This document shows positions 1-11,900 of a DNA stretch of 64,000 nt, one piece after another. The DNA is from Selaginella moellendorffii (taxonomy: Eukaryota; Streptophyta; Lycopodiopsida; Selaginellales; Selaginellaceae): assembly GCF_000143415.4 (NCBI RefSeq), contig NW_003314279.1, positions 434,130 to 498,129 on the forward strand, given 5' to 3'. A program made the translations under genes and the position numbers. The notes under the pieces are model-generated. The model was given only the letters and a program-made list of their open reading frames with translations. It had not been told where the DNA came from and searched no databases. How positions within the stretch are numbered: position 1 is the first letter of the stretch; the number at the start of each line of letters is the position of its first letter.

Positions 1-416
1 TGAGATTATCCCACTTGTAAAATAAGTTTTCCAAACCTTTATATAGTATATAAATATAACAAAATTCAACTGCATTGAGGCACATGCCATTTTATTTTAA
101 ACAAGGAAATGTCTACTCAATCACTTCTCCTCCCCCTGCCACTGCTTCACCTCTCTCTTCTCCTTGTCATCGTCGTCCAATTTCTTTTCATCCTTTTAAT
201 ATTGGCTCAGTTGCTCCGAGTCTAGGTGGAGCCCAAGTCCCCATTCAATCTTTACTTTCCCCTTATTAATAAAACAACTTCGTAGACTTCCAATAACATG
301 CTGTAACACTTCTAGTATAATGCAAATCCTCTCAAAGAATTGTCTTTTAATATTAATACAATGGCATGGAACCCCATGCCATAATAAGTTACATTTTTAA
401 ATAAATACATGCCATC
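1..416. other. Left flank of the palindrome-bearing element, no gene seen
   Basis: AT-rich sequence with no convincing coding region. It contains a half palindrome near 78-94 and a full 22-bp palindrome at 361-382. It therefore already belongs to the palindrome-bearing region, whose left end is probably outside the window. Confidence 0.5.
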
Positions 417-3400
417 TCAGACTGTTATTTTTTGCCTCCAACGCCTATACAATAATCTTGGAATTTCATCACTCTCCACAGTATCAGGATTTAAACCCAA
501 TAGTAATGCCATCTCTTCTCTAATACGTCCACGCTCATGTTCAGTGGTCGAAGAACCCATCCGGTTGAGCAGATTATGGAGATGCGGATAGTGCTTGGCT
601 AGACAATATACATGCCATAAATGATGACTGGTGTCTGTCCGATCAAATGGCTTCTGATATACCATTCCATCTGCCATTTGGTTGATTTCTGCAGCCACCT
701 CCTGGACTGGCCGGTTCTCTATCACCATCGCTTCAAGCCGTTTTGCAAGGTCCCCCAGAACATACGGTTTCTTCTCCCTAGTTTCCATACTGCAAGAGAT
801 GGGGTGCACTGCATATGTGTGCGTGTTCGCTGCAGTTTTAATCGGCGAGTCATCGATGATGAGGATTTCACTTGACCTAGCAGTCCGGTTCATCACTACA
901 GCCTCTGCCTTGACGAAGATGGGCTTGCTACCCCTCACATGGACCATAGTCAAGCAATCCTCCTGCGTTAGGAGAAAGTCAAATGGTAATATTACTCGCG
1001 TCTGATCGTGCATCATCTGTAGCAACGTTAATGCATTGTGGCGCATCATGGATGTCCAAACTCCCAATTGCAAATTGAACCCGGCCCTCTGTTTTAAGTG
1101 TCGCATGGTCATTATTAGATCCCATAGTTTCTCCCGTGTGATTAATGTGAATCTGTCTCTTTTGACCAACTTGCGACCGCAGGTTTTGGAGGGTGCAGTG
1201 ACATTCGAGGACGAGCCACGCTCATGGGAGAAAAGGACACCGTTCAGATCAAAAACGATACAGTACTTTCGCTGTGACTCTGAAATGAAATGCGTCAGCA
1301 TAAAAAATGGTACAAGTCAATTTTACCATCTACAATATTAGCGAATGGTGCTCCCGATGGTCGTTGAGAGGGTTTTGGTCGAGGAAACGTGAAGGGCGGA
1401 AATACTCTCCTCTGCAATGTGGGGTCAATCGCATCCGATGGCGTGTGGGCACATGCCATTTCAGCTGTAGACTCTGGTACAACTGGCTCAACAGTGGCAT
1501 GGGGTGGTTCCAATGGCGTGTGATCACACGCCATTTCAGCTGGTGCCTCCGTTGGCAAAGTGGACATGACCGAACAGGCAGCAGGGGCGGTGTAGGGAGG
1601 TTCCAACGGCGCGTAGTCAGACGATTGGGCACACGTTGAGTCCATTGGAAATGAGGATACGACCGGCTCGGCGGCTGGGGCGGCCTCATGCGGGTCCAAT
1701 GGCGCCTGGTCACCGTCAGTTGGATACGTGGACAAGATTGACTCAGTGGTATGGGCAGCATCAAGTGGAGCGTGGTCAGCTTGCTTGGCGTTGATATGGA
1801 TAGTAGCCTCCACCAGCTCTGATGACTCTTGCAGGCAAGTAGAGTCCACTGGCGGATCCATATGCATGTCCAAATATCTCCCTTCAATTGAGATGGTATC
1901 CTCCCGTGCTACTAAAAACAAACTCATTAGCACATTGAATCGACTATACTGTATTTACCATCAACTGCTATTGAGGAACTAGGACCGATATCACTTGGGC
2001 GCATTGCTGATTCTGAAGGATTGGACATACGTTTCGACCCTTGCTTGGCACTATCCTTCCTCGACACTAAAGGCTAGAGTTTGTATCTTAATTCAACTGA
2101 ATAATCTCTACTTACCATTTCTTCTGCGACCTACATGGACAATGTTAGAAATGGTAAAAGGTTAGGAATGGATGTACTATTATTTACCTGATGGTTTGTC
2201 TTGTATGACCTTCCTCCGCTGCTCTTTGGCCACCTCAGGCTGGCCATCGTCGTCATCATCGTCATTGTCGTTATTGTGATCGTCACCATTGTGAGGACCA
2301 TCTAAGTCCTCTTCGTCCTCCTCTTCTTCGTCCTCCTCTTCTTTGTCCTCCTCTTCGTCCTTCTGCTCTTCGTGCTCATTATCTTTCTCTGGCTCCTCAT
2401 CCCCCTCTTGCATTTCTTCCATAGGCTGCTCAGGCTGGATGGCTTGTTTTTCCAGGACCATCTTGGGAAAATCATCTGGCCGAGTCTCCATCTCAAAATA
2501 CAAGACATCCATAGCCTGTTTTAGTGCTTGACCTAGGACTATATCCTCACCCGACTGTCTTAACATGGTTTTTGCACGTTCTTGCACCCTTCGAAGACGA
2601 CGAGATGAGAAAAATGTGGCCCTGACTTGAAAAGCATCCCTCATCCATTGTACCTCTCCATTGAGATTGGGGAAGGGGAGTCCGCCATAGGAATCTGAGT
2701 CAGAAGGTGGTGACTGGCTCCTTTCACTCAGCCCTTGATCTGCAATGAATGGCATGAGCACACACGCCATAACCGCGAGGCATTACCTATCATCTTTTCG
2801 TTGCCCTTCTTCCTTTTCGAATCAAACGCCTCTGATCCCGACGACTGTCCAACGTGCTTTCGCTTTTTATGACCACTGTCAGTTTGAGCTTGGCTGGTGC
2901 TTGCCTGTTTTGCCTTTGAAGAAGTGTCTCCTGCAAGGAATGGCATGAGACCACACGCCATTGCAAATATAATTTGTACCTCCTTTTTTCCTATTGCTTG
3001 TCTGTTTGTCCTTCTTCGACGCGCCACCAGTGTGCTTTTCAGTCCTCGTGTCTGAATATTCACAACGATCTATAATCAAAATGGCGTGAGGCCTCACGTG
3101 ACCTTACCTTGTGCAGGTTGTGAGCTCGGCCTAACATCAGTAGCTGTTAACGCCGTTTCAACATTTGGGGGTGGCCACGCTCCTGCATACAGAGCTTGTG
3201 AGATAACATTTAAACTTAAAGTGCGTACTCACCAGGTTCGTAGAGAAGATACTGTTTTTCTTTGGCAACTGTAATTATATGCTCCATTGAAGTCACCTCT
3301 TCAATGGAGTTTGTCACCGCAACACACGGGACACCCTTGAGTAGTGCGGCTCGAAAGAATAGTCTGCCGCAGTTGTACTCGACAACGCATTTGCCCTTGG

Positions 3401-5774
3401 AGTCACCCGCTATTGCGTTGAAGACCCAGCTGAGCATTTCCCATGCTGCACCTGGAGCTTTCTTTGGATTCGAAAGCTCCATAGCCGTCTTCAGTTCCTC
3501 AGGCACGGGTAAATTGACCTCCGTCAGATCAATTCGATCGGCTTTGTTGAACGAAGCTGGGAAGTCACTCCAGTCCCACTCTGCTGCAGGACCAATAACA
3601 AGGGCGAGTGTGAAGATGCGGACATTCGTCGGTATCTTCTTCTTAGCCATTATCCCATGGATCTCCCGCATCTCCTTGCCTTTCAACCGAGCCTTCACCT
3701 CGTTCAAGGCCTTCCAGAACTTGTGATAGGATTTGGAGTCGTAGATCATATAGTGGACTGAAGATTCCACCTCCGCAAGTCCCACCATTAAGTCAATGAT
3801 GGAGCTGACTTCGTCTGCATGAGTGATCTCCTCGTTTGTGAAGTCCATCACACAAAAGATGTTCTTGACCTGCTCATCTCCGCGGGAAACGATGCTCCTC
3901 CACCTTTGTTCCTCATCCGAATTCACGTATACCCGGTAAGGTTCTCGATAGGCCTCTGCTGCGGGGTCGAGCTGTTTCTGAAGCCGGCGGTCGACATCCC
4001 TCTTAATGAAATTTGGATACTGATCCAACTTCTCAGCTTTACTTTTTGTGGCATCCCGCAGCAGATCGATGAACTTGGGGGCCCCCTTCACGTAGTCGTC
4101 GATGTCTTCATTTGACAACTCCAGCTCTTCCATCATCTCTTGCGTGGTGTCGATGCTCACCCTCTCCACGGCCACTTGCTCGAAGATCCAATCCTTCAAT
4201 AGTGCACGAGCTCTCAGAGTCGTGCACAAGTCCTCGTATGTCACAATATGGCCGGGAGTCATTTTGGTCTTGTTGAAGACTACCTCACCACGTAGAAGAG
4301 CATTAGCCACTGTCAGAAGGTCGTCGTCATCTAGAGACCGCGAGAAACGCAAGGCGTTGAGCTTCAAATCATTGGGCTTCCGGCCGTCCTCCACACCCAT
4401 TGAGTTTAGCAACTCCCCGTCATGGTACCTCCTCAGCACATCTACCCATTTGTCAAAAACAACTTTTGTTGCGAGTAGAATGTTATGGATGCTGAGTGTG
4501 TCATTGACCCCCAGTGTTTTCGAGAGAAGACTCGAGAATTCCTGCAATGGAAATGGCGTGAGGCCACATGCTATGCCACATGCAACGAGGCTTACCTGCC
4601 AGGCGCTAGTTGCTAGTGCACGTCCTTGTCCTGGTTTTTGTGGCTTCTTCAGTTGAACCCAAAGCTTCCGTGTTCGTGCCAATGTCTCGTGCAGACCCGA
4701 TTTGTAGCACGTTTCTTGCTTGACATTCTGCGCGTGGGAGATGTATATGATAGATCGGAGGGGCGAGTTGCCTTTTATCAGGCGGACAACTCTTGTCTTG
4801 AAGACTTTCTTCACCTCCTCGCCCACCATAATATCCACAACTATCTATTGCATCGCCAAGCTAGAATGCTGCCCGGAGACGGCATAGAACCGGATGTTCT
4901 GATCGTCCAACACCTTCCTATTGATCAAGTCTGGAAACCTTGTCTCGCCCTTCATTGTTCGGTAGTAGGGGATCACGTCTGCGATGTCGGGTGTTACTGG
5001 ACTTGCCAGCATCTTCTGCTTCAGTTTCTCCACCCACTCATCAGATACTAGCCTGTGGTTGTATTTGCTTTGGATCTCGATACGGCTCACGTCGATTGTA
5101 TATACTTTGTTGGAATAGTAACAAGTACTATTATCTGCGACGATTTTTGCTGCCTCTTCTTGCTCTTTCTGCTCTTTGCGGCTCTTCTTTTTGGTGGGTG
5201 TAGTGTTCGAACCTGAGGCAATGGCATCACCGAGTAGCTTCTTTTTTGGAGCAGCAGAGTCGGACGTCGGCTTGAGCTTGACCACCCTTTTCTGCTTCGG
5301 GGTAGTTTCCAGATCGACCCCCTTCCCCTTCGCTTCGCAAACTAGAGGCACTTTCAACGGCTCAATGTTGGAATATAGTTTTTGAACATCGCCGTAGGTG
5401 AGGTCCGTTAATTCCATGTGATCTTCATAGACCCGCAGCGTCTTTGAAATTGTGGGCCTCCTGGACAACCTCTCCCTAGCTCCCTCTAGGAATTCCTCAT
5501 AGCCGCTGCCCCCCTCCGGGAAGCCGCTAGGATGTGCAATGTGGATCTTGAAGGCGGACGCTGTCTCTACCACAAGTGCCAGTCCATATTCTTGCATGGA
5601 ACTGCATGGAGTGTCTGTCACTTGGATGAGGATCCCCATGCATTCTTTTCTCCCACCATCTGTGTTGTACAGCATCAGATCCTAGCCTTCCATCCCGAAA
5701 GTCCAACTGGTGAGCTCCTCCCCCTTCTCTGCATCCACATTGACAGTGGCTGGAAGAAGAACGCAATTCCTCGC
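417..5774 (-). CDS. ParB/Srx-like domain plus FCP1/NLI-like phosphatase domain fusion protein, transposon-associated
   Basis: Ten exons join in frame (minus order): 4596-5774, 3233-4541, 3108-3182, 2980-3051, 2787-2930, 2188-2739, 2116-2130 (a 15-nt micro-exon), 1959-2066, 1327-1911, 417-1279. Counted from ATG 5675 this gives 1601 codons. The frame also runs upstream of that ATG to an acceptor at 5775, across a TAG at 5682-5684, so the true start is uncertain. The N-terminal part ends in a ParB/sulfiredoxin-like segment with the motif VSGQHSSLAMQ around residue 270. The middle is lysine-rich and very acidic (poly-D/E with NLS-like runs). One exon carries five degenerate APLEPP-type repeats. 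The C-terminus (about residues 1314-1600) is HAD/FCP1-like: FDLNGVL, where the second Asp of DxD is Asn, then GVWTS and IIDDSPIK. A TAG at 4845-4847 splits the ParB-like segment. All introns but the first are phase 1. The function is unknown; the domain calls come from motifs only. Confidence 0.7.
2740..2786 (-). other. 47-nt intron carrying a palindrome next to its acceptor
   Basis: The donor GTAATGCC and acceptor TTGCAG join exons in phase 1 (G|AT, Asp). The palindrome at 2749-2770 takes up almost half of the intron and ends 9 nt before the cut. The same design appears in the introns at 2931-2979 (49 nt, also 9 nt), 4542-4595 (54 nt, 11 nt) and 3052-3107 (56 nt, or 38 nt if the nearer AG is used). 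Confidence 0.8.
4845..4847 (-). other. In-frame TAG inside the ParB-like segment
   Basis: The reading frame runs from ...SLAMQ through TAG directly into IVVDIMVGEE and on for another 80 codons before the next splice donor. The downstream part continues the domain, so this is a nonsense codon within an otherwise intact exon and not a gene end. A CAG to TAG change would restore glutamine. Confidence 0.8.
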
Positions 5775-6711
5775 CTGTTCAGAAATGCACAACAATTAGA
5801 GCTGACAGATGAAAAGCTAGCAGCTAGAAATAACGTGAGGCCACACGCCATTCACCACTGCATCAGATGTCTTGAGGCTGCATCCTAAGATGGCGTGAGG
5901 CTACATGCCATCTGTAACCGGACTGCACTCGAGAGCCCAATCGGTGCATGCCAATGTTGCTACTGAATGGCATGTGGCCTCATGCCATTTTCTACTTGGC
6001 CTAAAAGACTTACCATTTGAAGCCGAATGGAGGCCGTTACAATCGAGGCCGGACTCGCTAGCGAATGTGCACTGTGTGTGCAGCGGATCGTAGCAGCAAT
6101 GCTACTCTGCCACTTACAGTTGGAGAGTGGCACTGAAATCTCCCGGGACGCCAAGTGGGCTGCGTGTGGGTGGCGGAGTGGGCGGCGGAGTTGGCGGCGA
6201 AGTTACAAACTGGGTGTGGACGCCGATGCACACGAGCGCGATGCGAGCGCGAGTGTGATGCAAGCGCGAGTGGACGCCGATGCACACGAGAAACCTGTAG
6301 AGAAGGTAGATGAGCGCGAATGTGAGCGTGATCGCGAGTGGGAGCGCGATGCGAGCGCGAGTACGAAGCAAAATGCAAAACCTAACCTCACACGCGCGAA
6401 ATGTCACAACGGTTGGTAATCCCGTCACGTCATCATTCCTCGGACTTGGGCGCCACCATTAATTTCTGGATTGCCGCGCGCATGCAAGCACGCAAAATCC
6501 AAAAGAAATCCACAACGTCATCATTCCTCGGACTGCATGCACGCGAAATCCAAAAGAAAGATCATGATTGGGATATCATTTAATACCCTCGCTATATTTA
6601 TACCATGCATGATTGGATATTCCAAAGCATCTTGTATTTCCAAAAATGGCAGATGTTCAGCTAAATAAAGAAATTCTATCTGTTTCTATTTTTCTCTCAA
6701 ATCAATATTAT

Positions 6712-8060
6712 AGCGTGTGGGCTCATGCAATTTTGAACCAAAAAACCCAAAAAACGTTGGACCTAAAATATTTTGAAAAAACCCAAAAAACCCTAAACAT
6801 TTTAAACCCAAAAATCCAGGCGTCCTGTGGCGTTATTCCTTGAATGGCGTGTGGGCGCATGCCATTTTCAGGGCCAAATGCTGAATGGAGAAAAATTCCC
6901 TTTCAGTGCAAATGCTGCAAGAGGCAGATGCCGAGCACAAAGGACTGTAACTACCTCACATGACACAGATAAACTTTTCTCTATTTGGCAAAGATAAACT
7001 TTATAGCGTGTGGGCTCATGCAATTTTGAACCCAAAAAATGCACCAAAAAATTCTCGGCGTCATCTGGCGTTATCTTTTGAATGGCGTGGGGCCGCATGC
7101 CATTTTCAGGGGCACATAGGAGTATATTCCTAGAATATTCTGACACGCGCGAGATTTTTTTGAGTTTTCTGGAGATCTAACTGTTAGATCGCAACTAGAT
7201 TTTACAAAATGGTATACAATGTCTTTCTTGATGACCCTGCAAAGAAGCATCTCAATCAGACACCACATGAGACCACACGAGCCTTACAATGTTTCAGGGG
7301 TATTTGCCATAGATCCGACCGTTATTTTGCTCCAAGATTTTACAGTTTGGTGTGCATTGACCTTTCCATCGACACTGCAAAGGGACATCACAATCAGATG
7401 CGGGATCACAAGAAACTAACTTCACTAACTCTGGTTTCACCAAGATCTACGTAAGGAGTTATGAAATGAAAGGACCCTCTCTATTGACATGTGTTTATGG
7501 TCCTAGGGGCATTGTGACATATCAAAGGATTTTGCATCAAGTTCTGTATTTGCATGTTTATCAAGCTACTGAATTGCTAAACCCTAAACCCTAAACCCTA
7601 AATATGTGGCAAATGCTGCGTGAAGAAAGATGCCCTTTCTGGGCAAATGCTGTAAGAGGCAGATACCGAGCAGATGTATCTCAGGCTAGCGAAGGGGACA
7701 AACGAAAGCTAGCTATAAACATGACGGGATGCAAATAGATTACTAGGCTGGTCCTACGAAAATCAAAAACCATAATTGAAAACATTGAAAATGCAAAAAA
7801 AAAGGTTTATAATATTTTTGAATTTTAAGCAACCAAAGGAATGTAAGTAGGGCATATGTTTGTAAGTTTAAAAATGCCTCAACCACTTAAATTCCCAAGT
7901 AAATAAAGTTGTTTCTATTTTTGGTACAGGTAAACTTTATAGCGTGTGGGCTCATGCAATTTTGAACCAAAAAATGCACCAAAAAATGCTCGACTAGCAT
8001 TATTCTTTGAATGGCGTGTGGCCTTATGTCGAGCATTATTCTTTGAATGGCGTGTCTTTT
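6712..8060. repeat. Three copies of a ~110-150 bp unit
   Basis: Units start near 6712, 7000 and 7937. Each begins with TAGCGTGTGGGCTCATGCAA, runs through AAAAAATGCACCAAAAAAT or a longer variant, and ends with a ...GCGTTATTC(T/C)TTGAATGGCGTG palindrome. The third copy has its last ~30 bp duplicated (8011 and 8045). A related GCAAATGCTG(C/T)(A/G)AGAGGCAGA motif recurs near 6906 and 7645. Confidence 0.75.
7576..7602 (+). repeat. Short telomere-like run (CCCTAAA)3
   Basis: Three consecutive copies of the plant-type telomere heptamer CCCTAAA lie in the spacer; related ACCCTAAA words occur near 6785. Such runs (telo-boxes) are also found in plant promoters, so this need not mark a former chromosome end. 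Confidence 0.7.
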
Positions 8061-8934
8061 TTATATTGCCATAAATGGACGTACACACACAGCATAATTA
8101 TTCCTTTACACGGCGAATAATCTTGGCGCGGATCGCTGACATGGCATGGCAAAGTTCGAATCACTGACATGGCACAGCTGGATCGAGGCAAGGACATGAT
8201 GTGACAAAGTTCAACCTCCGACAGCAAAGTCTAGAAGCTACTCAGTTTGAAATTTGTCAGAGGAATCATAAGATCTGGTTTGTCAGAGGATTTGATGTGA
8301 CGTTTAAACGTGTGTTATTTTTGAATTCTCGAACTCATTCCTAGGTCTATCATTTTTGTGCGCCGTGTTCTTGGTTCCGCTGAGCGCAGTGAGTGCTGCT
8401 TGTGTAAGCGGCGTTGTGGGCTGTGGTTTATGCGTCTACGAGCGGTTGCGGCATTGCGAGCGCCATTGCGAGCGGCAGTTTATGCGAGTGGCAGTTTGTG
8501 CGAGCGGCACTACGAGCAGTTGCGGTGTTGCGAGCGGCGCTACGAGTAGTTGCGGTGTTGCGAGCGGCACTGTCTTTGGTGTGGCTACCGCTTCCTCTTG
8601 ATATTCGGCACTTGTGCTTCCTGGTATGTTCACCATGGAATGGCTTAGGACCACATTTAGAAATGGCATGAGGCCACATGCCATCTTGGGCCCTTGCAAT
8701 TTCATGGCTAGCGTATTGTCATGTATGTTTTTACTTGCCTACAGCTGTGTGTATATCAAGATGGCATGAGGCCTCATGCCAATTTTGTGAATGCGAAATT
8801 TCACGTGGGTGTCAATAGCATGTTTGAATAATGGCATGTGGCCTCATGCTATTGAGGTTGTTTGGTATGTTATGATTTAGGCCATTCTCCAATCATTTTT
8901 TGTATGGTCTTAACTTCTTTTCTGCACTTTCAGA

Positions 8935-11900
8935 ATGGCCTTCAGGGTTGGGGAAAAGGTTTACATTTTGAATGGTGGGAAGAGAGTTGCAAAAGGGACC
9001 CTTGTGTCTATGGATCGGAACTTTGTTATACACTGTCAAAGGCTTGGGGAAGGCAATGCTGCTGTATCAATAGAGACTGTCTTCGATGGGAATGTGGTCG
9101 CTATTGAACGAGGAGAGATGGTCGTCGGGGTAAATGTTGTTGTTGCCTTGAAAAATCTTCAGAAGAAAGCAGATGTTGGGGACAGCGCAAGTGCGACGCA
9201 TGTTCCCTCCGTGGATCTTAAGAACCGTGCTACATGGATTCAGGCAAAGGTGTTTCTAAACAACCCCGAGGGGGAGGTGGTAGCTGAGGGCTTAGCCACA
9301 GTTGTCGATCCAAGAGATGCGGTTGCTAATCAAGAATTGGGCTGGGATGATATTGGAGTTGCGATTTTAGAGGTTGTTGACACAGAAGAAAACAGTCTGA
9401 CTATTGGAAGCATTGTGCGGTGGAAATTGAGGCACTTAGTGTTTGAGAATGTAAAGGATTCACAATCAAACACCACTACAACTGATGACAGAACATCTCT
9501 TCATGGGAAAAGAAAGTACACCTTCCTAAAGCGCAGCCAAAGGGATCTGAGCAACGAACCGAAAAGGCAGAAAATGGCGATGGAGGTTCGAATGGTCTCG
9601 ACAGTTGCTTGTTGCAAGAGGAGGTGCTGTCAACATGCTGATTGGGATGCTATTGAAGAGGAGAGAGCAAGATACAAGACATTGTCCTGGAAGGCAACTC
9701 GCAATTTTGTGTATGAGGCATTACGGTCATCTGTTGATGCTTCAGAACATCAGGTGGGGGGCATGGTCTTCCAGAGGGGTTTGGTCTGCATGAAGGCATG
9801 GAGAATCATTTATGGAGTCCCTCGAACCACATTCTACAGAATCAAAACTGAGTTCGAGGAACAAAGGGTTCAACAGGCAGTCCATGGGAACGACGGTACG
9901 CACAAAACCAGGGGTCATGTTGTATATGGAGAGGCAATCTTCAAGAGGTTTGTCGAGACATGTAGCGAGCAGCAACCACATAAAACCCGCCTCTTGGAAG
10001 ATGGAACACGAGACACCCAACGAGTTCTCCCTTCCATGTATACCAAGGGGGCCATATTGGAAGATGTGAATCGGGAACTCCAGAGTAATGGCTACAGGAA
10101 GTTGAGCCAATCTAGATTTAGTAGATTGTGGAGCAACAGGTTCAGGGATGTGAGTATAGGAAAGTACTCCAGCTTTTCAAAGTGTGACGAGTGCACTGCT
10201 ATCAAAATGGCTTTGTCGAAGAATTCTTGCAGCGCTCAAGAGCGAGAGACGTTGGTTAGAAGGCGGCTCGACCACAACATCGAGTAGAGAAGCTGCAGGA
10301 CTGCATATTATCATAACAGGATTCTCTCCATGGAGAGACCTGACTCTTACCTCTGCATCATCCACGACAAAATGGACCAGAAAAAGACGTGCTTACCTCG
10401 ACTCAATCCTGCCCCCAAGGCAATATCTTCATCCATGCAGCTGCCTGTGTCTCTGTTTGGCATAATCGCTCATGGGCATGGTGCCCAGAACTATGGGAAC
10501 TTCTTTGTACCTCTATGGGGTGGCGGGGGTGCAAACATGATGATTGCGTCCCTAGCAAAACACTTAAGGTCTCTGCAAAGTGCGCAGACTGAGCTGAACG
10601 GCCAACCCTTGCATAAGGCCCTTGTCGATCGAACCCCATACAGGGTTCAGCTGGAGGAGGAGCAAAGGCTTGCAATATCGTGTGGGGCCCCATGCCATCC
10701 CAGTGAATATGTTGGCCGTCAGATTGTAGGGTTATCACGTGAGGCCTCATGCCATTCCGACGAGGCTTGTCGCCCGGTGAATGCACAGCCTCATCCAAAC
10801 GAAGCAAAATCTCAAGGAAGTTCTTGCGGCCGATGTGGCCTTCCACCCCATCTTCTGCTCCAAACAGACAATGCTGGCAGTGAGAACAAAAACATGTACG
10901 TCTTCGCGTACTTGGCGATGCTTGTTGCCAAAGGCATATTTGAAACGGTTACACTTGGCTTTCTCATGGTTGGGCACACTCATGAAGACGTCGATGCCAT
11001 GTTCAGTCACCTGGCAGAGTCCCTCCGGCGATCCAATGTCCTCACCCTCCCACAACTCTACGATGAATTCCAAAATTGCATCAAAGGCACTGTTGAAGCT
11101 GCACTTCTGACAGAGGTTCCAGACTTTAAGGGGTTTGTAAGAGGCTACATCAGGGACGGATCCGAAACGCTGATTGGCCACTCCAAGCCTCTTCAGTTTC
11201 ATTTCAGCATGTGTGACAGTGCTCCAGTGATGAGGTACAAGATGAGAGAATGGGACACAGTGTGGTTGCCAGTGGACGGCATTGAACTCTTCAAGAGAGA
11301 TCCCATAACTGGGGAACCTATGATTCCTCAGGGTTCCCCACAGCCGATGCACCCGGATGGACTCAAAGACCAGGAAAGTATAGTGGCCGGGATTAGACAG
11401 CATATTGCCTTCTAGAAGAGGGGGTTGGTGTTTGGTGGAGAATCCTATTTTCAGAGGTGCAAGCCTTTGCTCGAATACTGGGAGAAGATTATATCTGCTA
11501 TCCAAAATGGGCCGGTTGTATATGAAGAATTGGAAGAGTCCTTTTGGCCAGAACCCAGAGCACCAGATAGTAGCGGAACAATGTCCTCTGGAAATGCAGT
11601 GACAGATAACGATGTTGAGGATCACTATTGTGGGCCGAGGAACAAGAAGCCGGATTCAGCATTCAATCCAGTACAGGTCTGCAAAGGAATGGTCGTGCTT
11701 GTCAGACCCAGTAATAAAAAACAAATGATATGGGTGGGGCGCTGCATCACTGATGCAGAGGAGGACGCGGAAACTAACTCCTTCAATGTAACTGTGGAGT
11801 GGTTCAAGCCAAGTTCCGGATATACGAAGGATTGCCTAGAAAAGAGATGGGTGCTGAATCCAAGGGATCCCAGCATGAGCATATCGGTGGATAATGTTGT

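Larger units (their letters stand above)
5775..8934. other. Spacer between the two divergent element genes
   Basis: This presumably holds both promoters and 5' leader exons. It contains palindromes at 5832, 5890, 5967, 6844, 7082, 8011, 8663, 8761 and 8831. It also has a ~110-bp unit repeated three times, a short GCG-rich repeat block (6220-6400), a second block built on GTTGCGAGCGG (8440-8570), and a short telomere-like run. A likely acceptor (CTGCACTTTCAG) directly precedes the ATG at 8935, so the plus gene may have a non-coding first exon. No convincing protein-coding exon was identified. Confidence 0.5.

Noticed and set aside
10680-10788. Possible GT-AG intron around the two palindromes in the transposase
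   Set aside because: Removing it (109 nt) would shift the frame, while the unspliced frame stays open into the conserved QTDNAGSENKN motif.
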